Below are positions 56,405 through 64,000 of a stretch of 64,000 bases of DNA, piece by piece. The notes under the pieces were generated by a model. It saw only the letters and a program-made list of their open reading frames with translations. It was not told the origin of the DNA and did not search any database. This stretch comes from Nematostella vectensis (taxonomy: Eukaryota > Cnidaria > Anthozoa > Actiniaria > Edwardsiidae). Positions within the stretch are counted from its first letter, which is position 1; each line of letters begins with the position of its first letter. Made by a program: the position numbers and the translations under genes. The DNA is taken from assembly GCF_932526225.1 (NCBI RefSeq), contig NC_064038.1:3534001-3598000 (forward strand), read 5' to 3'.

Positions 56405-59400
56405 AAATAAAACATAAAAAGAGACAACGCAAGGTTACTGGTCCCCTCCATATCCATTTTCTACATTTTTAATAACAGAAAATGGTAGGGATATTAACCT
56501 GGTTCACCAGGGGGTATCATCAGGAACCACCTGATTCATTGTTGCCAGCTTAAGAGAGTCACAGTTTGGCCGATCAACTTCAGACAGACCAGAAAGCTGG
56601 GGGATTTTATTTGTACTATATGCACTTGCACCATATTTGTACTGATTCGATCTCAAGCTGTGTCGAGGTCTCAATCAAATGATGTGTTACATCTGCAATC
56701 TCAATACTCGCCATCACAGTTGAAAGGTGGATGATTAGCTTCTCAAACAACGTTTTTTCACTGTACGATACAGATCCGATAAAAGTTCACATTCTGGCAC
56801 AGTTGGCACTTGGATCAGGCGATGGTGCTCACTTGCATGTTGTCATTGTTTGAATCTTGCTATGGCACATAATTGGTTGCTGCCACCATTAAGACCTGGG
56901 AGAGGTTATACATTAGTTGTGAAAGACACTGAAGAAACCCAAAGAGCAAAAACATCCTAGTGAAACTTGGGTGATGATGTGAATGGCAAAAAATTTACAT
57001 ATGTTGAGACTTTTTTAATTGTCCGTCAAAGTAGTTTGATGTTTGCTGGACACAACAAAAGTGTGAATTACAGTAGGTTTTTCTTCCAATCAGTGTTGTA
57101 CTTTGCTCAATGTTTTGAAGCTCACATTTCATGAATTTGCGTGAAAAAAGAGATTCTTTTTATTTAGGATAACAAAATTCTTGAAAACCGGTGACAACAA
57201 ATGTTTTAGTACAATCTTTGACATGGCGACCAAAAGTAAGCCCCGGTATTACCTTTACATATACATCAGTGGTTAACAACATGTTTGCATGTTTGGTTGG
57301 ACTTTTACCTTGTATGTTTCCTGGTTCTTCTGCCATTCCAGCCTGTCAAACAGAACATGTTTAGTTTTTTTTAAACAACTTTTGCTTGTGGTGTAATACC
57401 GTCATAGTACCTCAATGTGGGTTGTGCAGACCAACATACAGTTGAACTCACAAAAAGGGACTAACTGGGACCTATTAATTTAGTCCCATATACACATGAA
57501 GTCACATTTTAGTGTATTTTGAGCTTGTGTGAGAAAATTAAAAACTGGGTCACTTTTTCAAGTTTCAAAACTATGTTGATGTCCTACTTCTCCAAAAACG
57601 CATTAGAACCCTTTCTATAATCTTATCCATTGCTTGAAAACCTCTACCAAGTTGTCTAGGAGTCATATGGGTTAAGTTCAAATGTTTGCTTTTTGCTTGG
57701 CACATGGGGCTTTATACACACACATACTTTCCAAATAAAGTGCAAACCAAGTCACAGTGACATTTAGCCTACACAGCTATATGCATATACAGTATTGGAA
57801 CCAGAGTGTGACACATGACTCACATCTGTGACTAAATATAAGCTTTTTCCAGCATAATATTAAAAAATGTATGTGATATTATTTCTGTATGTTTATGATT
57901 GCAATAAGTGACAAATCTTTTTTCAATTACTTTATGTTGTATTACGACTTCAAACACAAGTTACTGTATATACATGTTCTGAAACTGTTTACCACCTTTT
58001 ACAAATCGTTTTTTGCATCTTACAAACTCTTTAACATTATTCTATTTTGCTTTCATGCTTGATTTGGAATTTCCAAAATTCCAACATTCACCAGATCCTG
58101 TTTTTGTTATTAGGTGGTAAACCTTTAGAAAGCTAGTAAAGTTCCAAGGAAGCATATAAAAAATTAGCATGGCAGGGAAAACTGTTGGTAATGGATAAAG
58201 ATGATTACAACAGACCCTTATGTTTAAAGGCTTTTGTTTAAGTAATTTTGCACATGAACCATCCATAACTCATAAAGCGTGTGCATAAATATTATGCACA
58301 CAAAGCAATACATAATAAGGCTTTTGTTCAGAAATAGGGTCAGCGAAGAAATATTTTAGTCCAATAAAAGTGAATACAAATACAGAACTCTATTTCAACG
58401 CTTTATAAGCTTATAGATAATACAAAAATGATTATTTGAGATCGTTAAACACAAGTATGGCTTAACATCATTCAAATCCCGCTCCACTAGAGCTAGGAAT
58501 AAATGCGTTTAAAAATTAAAAAAATCACTAACACTTAGATTCTAAACAATGGTAATATAGGGCGCTTCCTATATTTTTTCTCGCATTTCCTTATTATTCG
58601 TTCACTATGAGTTCCGGACACCACAAACGGCTACCGACACGTGGATTACAAGGGCAAAATAACACAAATCGGAATCCACTTTAATCGGGAAAAGCTGTAA
58701 GGATACCAAATATCATTATCCCAGAGAACATAAAGTCTCACTTGATAAGATTGGTATGCTTGCAGATAATATATTAACAAAGGGATGTATTTTAACAGAG
58801 AAACAAAAGCAATACTTTGAAAGTGTCACTGGATGCTTGATGTCGGATTCCTTGGAACGGCGTAAAAACCTTACCTAATTTTAAAAACAGGGCCTGATTG
58901 AACTTAACAAATCGTCTTAAGTAACATAATTAAACATGCATTATTCCATGACTTTGTTGGGCTAATAACTTAAGGTTGGATGGAGTTTGCTTTTTTCATC
59001 AGTTGAGCTAATACTTAAGTATTACAATAGTCTTCGCTGTTTTGCTTAGAGATTTTCAAGAGGAACATATTCAGCAGAACTTCATCTACCCAAAAATTAT
59101 TATAATTAATGGAGATCCTTACCTTGAATAAAGGGTAAATGCTGAAAAAGTGATTCACCAAGTTAACAATTCCAACACGACCCTATGAACGATCTCCCCT
59201 TGGCACGATCTCCACCAGGTACAAGACACGATCACAAGGCACTTTGATTGGATGGACGGTATGGGAGATACAAGAGACAATCTGATTGGTTAGACACTTC
59301 TGCAACGAGGACCATTCTGCAACGCTACAAACGGTCGGCTCGCGACTTCCTTCAGCAATTCGTACATTCTTGTTTGTACCGCCGTAAACTGAAAACAAAC

Positions 59401-60815
59401 ATAAAACGTGTGCTTATTTGACATCTATACCTGTTTTTTTCATAGCATATGCAATTTATACCCAACTTGTTATTTCCAATGAGGTGAAAGGTTGACTCGC
59501 GACTTCCTTTAGCAATTCGTACATTCTTGTTTATACTGTAAGCTGAAAACAAAAAACATAGAAAGACATTTCTATAATATGTTTTTTTTCTTTTTTTCCA
59601 TCTCATGAGATTTCATATTCTAATCCAAATTAAAGTGATTTCTAAAGCGAAATTTTTTTCTCTACCTGCGCGTACCTGAGAAACGAGAAAAAAGCGTCTA
59701 AATTGGAAACAGTTTGTTTAACTTCCTCTTCAGCATCTTTTTAGCTCAGTGTTTACATATGAGGAGTAACAAAGTAACGTATTGCTGAAACAACCCAGGA
59801 ATCCCCTTAGTGTTGCTAGACAAACATTGCTCACGGAACAAGATCAGATTCCTTCAAAAAGTGGGGAAAGAAAGTTTATTTTCGGCCAAAATGTACGAAG
59901 CAAAGTGATATTAGAAATGGATCGAACACTTAATAATAGACTCCAAGTGACCATGATAACATCATGGTCTCTTTTAGATTCTTATAATCTTTACGAAAAA
60001 AAAAAAAAGAAACGAAGATTCCTCTTTTAATCTGTTTGTTTCCCTGGCAAAAGAAAAAAGGGTGGAAGCTGGTCCTGTGACTATTTTCTACGACGGTATT
60101 TAAAAAACGCCAGCCCACAGGCTGACCATGATTGGTTCACTTGTTATTGTTTGTAAGTGAAATAAATGAATATGTATATGTTGTCTTTTCTGTGCACCTA
60201 TACTTTAGGGGGAAATAGACAGGGGGAGGGAAAAAGAAGAAAAAGTACTGTAAGGATATATTTGATGCAATCAGAAGACCTCTCAGATGTGAGCTTTACC
60301 CAGATCCCTCGCTTTCTCACCGAGCACAGGGCCCCGGTAAGAATGCCAGTACTAGGCTACTTAAACGCAGGAAAATATCTCGTGATACAAGATTTATAAT
60401 AACACTTTATTCATATAATAATGCTAAAATATATATATACAGAAGGAATATAACTGTTTTCTTGTTAACAAAAAATGTCATTATCATCCACCCTTCTCCT
60501 CCCCTCATTACAATGTCTCTAAAAATGATTTATTCAAAAAAAATATCTTATTTACAGTTACAGCCCGTGATTCTAAGTGAAAATAACGTCCTTGAGTAGT
60601 AATGCGCTAACAATCAAAGTATAGATTTAAAACAACATTTAGTACTCACGACTTGTACTGCATGGCTAAGTTTGCAAAAGAGTTGCATATGACATAAGCA
60701 AAACCATATTTTTGAATTTGGCTGGCTATAAAGACTTAACAAAGGAGTTGTTTATTTGATATTACTTCCTAATATAACACGCTATACATCTATTTACATC
60801 ATGGTATTATAACTC
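56405..60815. other. Intergenic region, mostly featureless
   Basis: AT-rich. A minus-strand exon-like piece at about 57,319-57,352 (GACAG|GCTGGAATGGCAGAAGAACC...ACAAG|GTAAAA) could start a protein MAEEPGNIQ, but no partner exon was found. At 59,183-59,606 two similar stretches contain CAATTCGTACATTCTTGTTT, and one joins the dispersed repeat shared with 45,300. Confidence 0.4.
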
Positions 60816-60819
60816 TATG

Positions 60820-62850
60820 TCATGGTAGATCCAGCCCAGACAGATCTATGTCCACAGGGGGGAGATCAAAGGTTTGCCAATCATCAGTTACATCAACGAG
60901 CAGGTCAGAGTAATCATCAAATGCCGGCAATAGACTGCAAGGTTGCTCTGCAAAGAGAGGAAAATAAATATCTAGCAGAAAAGTAAATACTGACATTGTA
61001 GGCAGAAAGACCGATAGCAAGCATGTATCCTGTTGGATAACCTGGACAGCAAGCATGTATCCTGTTGGATAACCTAGACAGCAAGCATGTATCCTGTTGG
61101 ATAACCTAGACAGCAAGCATGTATCCTGTTGGATAACCTAGACAGCAAGCATGTATCCTGTTGGATAACCTAGACAGCAAGCATGTATCCTGTTGGATAA
61201 CCTAGACAGCAAGCATGTATCCTGTTGGATAACCTAGACAGCAAGCATGTATCCTGTTGGATAACCTAGACAGCAAGCATGTATCCTGTTGGATAACCTG
61301 GACAGCAAGCATGTATCCTGTTGGATAACCTGGACAGCAAGCATGTATCCTGTTGGATAACCTAGACAGCAAGCATGTATCCTGTTGGATAACCTGGATA
61401 GCAAGCATGTATCCTGTTGGATAACCTGGACAGCAAGCATGTATCCTGTTGGATAACCTGGAATTTTTTTTGCCTTTTGAGATCCATCCATGTAAAATTT
61501 AGTGAAATTTGTAAACTTGGTGTTTGGTACCACTTTGGTCTTGTCTATTGAAACGTCACTAACACTTAGAATCGTTTAATGAGCAAAAACATTGTGTGGA
61601 CCCCAGAGACATAAATGGACTGAGTGTGCATAAAATAACGCTCAAAATCCACCCAGAAAAATGTTTAAATACTTCCAGCCTCTACTATATGTTTAAACAT
61701 CCCTTCCTTTACAGACTGACCATACCTTCACAAGGCCTTTCCCAAGGCTGTAGGGCATGGTCCATTTTGGGAGTTTCTTCATCTAAGTCATGTGTTCCGC
61801 CCGTGAACATACAACCTTCATACAGCCGACCAAAATTTTTAAGGATGAGGCTGACTGCAGAAGATTGTGGTAAATCTTTATCTGGTAAGGAAAGGATAAC
61901 AAATCAGATAAAAGTTCAGAAAATTTTGACATGAAAAGATTCATGTGAAGCGAATATATACAGAAAAATACCAGAATATCCAGTTAATTTTTGCTATGCA
62001 CATAGCAAACATCTCTTACTGCATCATTACTAAGTAATCCTGTAGTTCATCCATGCTACCATTTCACGTTCCCACACAATACCAGGTCATACAAAGCATC
62101 CATTTCTACTGGCTAATTCAAACAAGTAACTCCGATTTTTTTAATCAATATTGTGAATAAAATATCACACTTAAATCATGTTCGGTAATTTTGGAGTTTT
62201 CTTAAGGAAATTTTTTATTTTCAAATTTAATTGAAAACATCCTCGGGGACCCAATGCGACATGGAGACTGGTAGCAGGAGTACGCACGAAAACAAAGAAA
62301 GAGGGGGAAAGATGTCATTTTCCCTCTTTCTTTCATCTTCACAAGCACTCCTGCTACTGGTCTAAACGTCTCCCTGGGTCCCCGAGGATGAATCAGAAAC
62401 AAATCTGTAGCTGATTACTATTCTTTAAAGAGACATCTCTTTTACTATGACTACCATTCTTTAAAGAGACATCTCTTTTACTATTACCTTTATCCACAAA
62501 GGCAAACATCTTTTCTTTTTCAAATAGTTCTTTGTCAATTGTTGGTGCTTTCTTAGCAGTGTCAGAGCTGATCTGAAAGGATTGCTTTTTGTTTGTTTTT
62601 ACTGACATTGAGCCTATGGTCTTAAGCAAATCCTTCCCTCTTGGTGTGGCATGAGAGACCCTGCTCAAGCCAGGAGTCTTTAATGACTTTGCATTTTGTG
62701 TCTGAGTGGGTCTCATAGCCAGGCTTTTTTTCCCAGTGTTGGCAGGTGTTTTAAGGGTGTTGCCCAAGTCACCAAGTGCTCTTCGTGGAGTGGCCATGGG
62801 GGCATTGCTTGAGTTGGCTTGGAATGTTTTTGCTGGTCCAAAACTTCGCC
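60820..62850 (-). CDS. Securin-like protein, last three exons
   Basis: Exons, minus strand: 62488-62850, 61726-61881, 60820-60947, all GT-AG and in phase; about 215 residues are visible and the N-terminal exon is missing. Seen: destruction box RRALGDLGN (RxxL....N); basic, Thr-Pro-rich N-terminal half (KSLKTPGLSR, HATPRGK); an acidic C-terminal half; ending DDWQTFDLPPVDIDLSGLDL, which recalls the vertebrate securin end (a D-V-E-L-P-P-V type motif). Securin inhibits separase until APC/C degrades it. Securins diverge fast, so the call rests on the D-box, charge layout and C-terminal motif. A KEN box would be expected in the missing N-terminus. Intron 3 carries a 32-bp minisatellite. Confidence 0.65.
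61016..61470. repeat. Minisatellite, 32-bp unit, about 14 copies, intronic
   Basis: Unit reads AGCAAGCATGTATCCTGTTG followed by GATAACCTAGAC. It is very homogeneous and lies in the last intron of the securin-like gene. Confidence 0.95.
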
Positions 62851-62944
62851 CTGGAAAGTGAGTAAGTCAGCACACTTATTGATGGAAACTTTCGGGAGTG
62901 AAAAAGGAGGGCAATAACATTACAATACTAATGCAGTAACATTA

Positions 62945-63803
62945 CAATAGTGGAACCCCACTCTACAGACAACTGCTTAATATGGACACCCCGTTTTTCT
63001 GGACAGTATTCAAATTCCCGACAATATATTCTCTTATAATTTAATCTGCTTTATATGGACACCCGTTAATACGGACAACGGACACTTTTATGTGGCCCGA
63101 AAGACATTTTTCATTCAAAATTAACCCAGGTTTACGGACAAAAGAAATTCGAGTTTCGCACTTTCAGGAGATTGATCAAGCTTTTCTAAACTAATGCTCT
63201 TAAGCAAAAGACACATCAGGTATGCTAAAAGATAATACAGAGCACAGTAAACAGTGCAAAAGACACATCAGGTATGCTAAAAGATAAAACAGAGCACAGT
63301 AAACAGTGCAAAAGACACATCAGGTATGCTAAAAGATAAAACAGAGCACAGTAAACAGTGCATAGGAGAACAGTAACAACTAGGCAAATTCTAGTGTACA
63401 AACTGCCTTCTGAGCAAAGTCTTCACAACCTTTGTTGAATTACAGTATAATGAATTCAGTTAAAATAATTGAGTTGAAATTGGCAATCGCAAGGACGATT
63501 GAGAAAAGGAGTAGTTATCCTGTTTTGTTGTTTATAAAAATATTGCTATGAATTTGAGTAATAAAGAAATAACCGGAACATGTCACTAGTTCGCAGAAGT
63601 ACTTTATCCAAGTGTTACTTGATACACAAGTTTTAAATATTAAAATTTCAATATAAAACATGTTGTGTTTCTGTAGCATGAATTCTGAGTGTTTTAAAAT
63701 GCATTTTTGACGTCTTTTAGGGCAGCCTGCTTGATACGGAAACCCTGAGAATACCGGCACCTATGAAAGTCCCGAGGGTGTCCGTATTAACAGGGTTCCA
63801 ATG
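62945..63803. mobile_element. Tigger/pogo-like MITE, 859 bp, TA target duplication
   Basis: Left CAATAGTGGAACCCC and the right inverted CATTGGAACCC are each flanked by TA, with subterminal ATGGACACCCCG and GGGTGTCCGTATTAAC. The interior has three copies of a 52-bp unit (63,203-63,362) containing AGACACATCAGGTATGCT. No transposase. Confidence 0.7.
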
Positions 63804-64000
63804 TACTCTAGTATAAAACACAAGATTTAAGTGTGAAGTGCCATCCATAATAAACTTTGAGAGTGGACATTAGAAATCCCAAAATAATTCCATCAATGAA
63901 TCAGCAATGAGTCCTGATATAAACTAAACCGAAGAAAAAGAAATAATAGTTCCAGCTATCTGAAGATTATCAAGAATAGAATAAGATAAGGATACTTGAA

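Overview
The window looks like intron-rich metazoan DNA, most plausibly from a cnidarian such as a sea anemone or coral. This is inferred from gene content and structure, not proven. Genes have short exons with GT-AG introns, and the DNA between exons is packed with minisatellites, MITEs, non-LTR retrotransposons and a degraded Polinton/Maverick. I rebuilt five spliced host genes exon by exon from splice sites, reading phase and protein motifs. No bacterial features were seen.

Layout. 1-6.5 kb, minus: an alpha-type nicotinic acetylcholine receptor-like subunit, from signal peptide to M3, with its C-terminus beyond the left edge; a 39-bp minisatellite in one intron repeats the splice-donor region of the adjacent 45-bp exon. 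7.9-10 kb: two minisatellites. 10.5 kb: one orphan exon. 11,667-19,467: a deleted Polinton/Maverick with roughly 0.5-kb TIRs and a 6-bp ACAATC target duplication. It carries integrase, capsid-like and PC4-like remnants, a TTAA MITE inside the integrase, and an L2/CR1-like LINE (with a 2A-like motif) inside its right TIR. 19.9-23.4 kb: a Tigger/pogo-like element with a HIRAN-like fragment, then large tandem repeats. 24.2-24.9 kb, plus: an intronless sulfotransferase-like gene.

27.6-38.7 kb, minus: a 13-exon gene for a PUB-UBA-UBX protein, a probable p97/VCP cofactor, with long minisatellites in its introns. Head-to-head with it, 266 bp away, 39,009-40,337 plus encodes a C18orf32/UPF0729-like small membrane protein. 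Its third codon is TGA where the human protein has cysteine, and its 3' UTR holds a textbook-looking SECIS element. This is the most exciting observation: a candidate new selenoprotein with a UxxC motif.

40.9-45.2 kb, minus: a complete six-exon type II membrane receptor (TM, coiled coil, 23 Gly-X-Y triplets, three Ig domains, C-type lectin-like domain). 48.1-51.6 kb: two inverted 21-bp-repeat arrays flank a decayed PolB-SF1 helicase gene, resembling a foldback element. 53.0-55.8 kb, minus: a LINE with a nearly intact EN-RT ORF. 60.8-62.9 kb, minus: the last three exons of a securin-like gene. 62.9-63.8 kb: another Tigger-like MITE.

The host genes are unrelated housekeeping, neural and immune-type genes; they do not form one pathway. 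Exon boundaries are manual predictions without transcript support.
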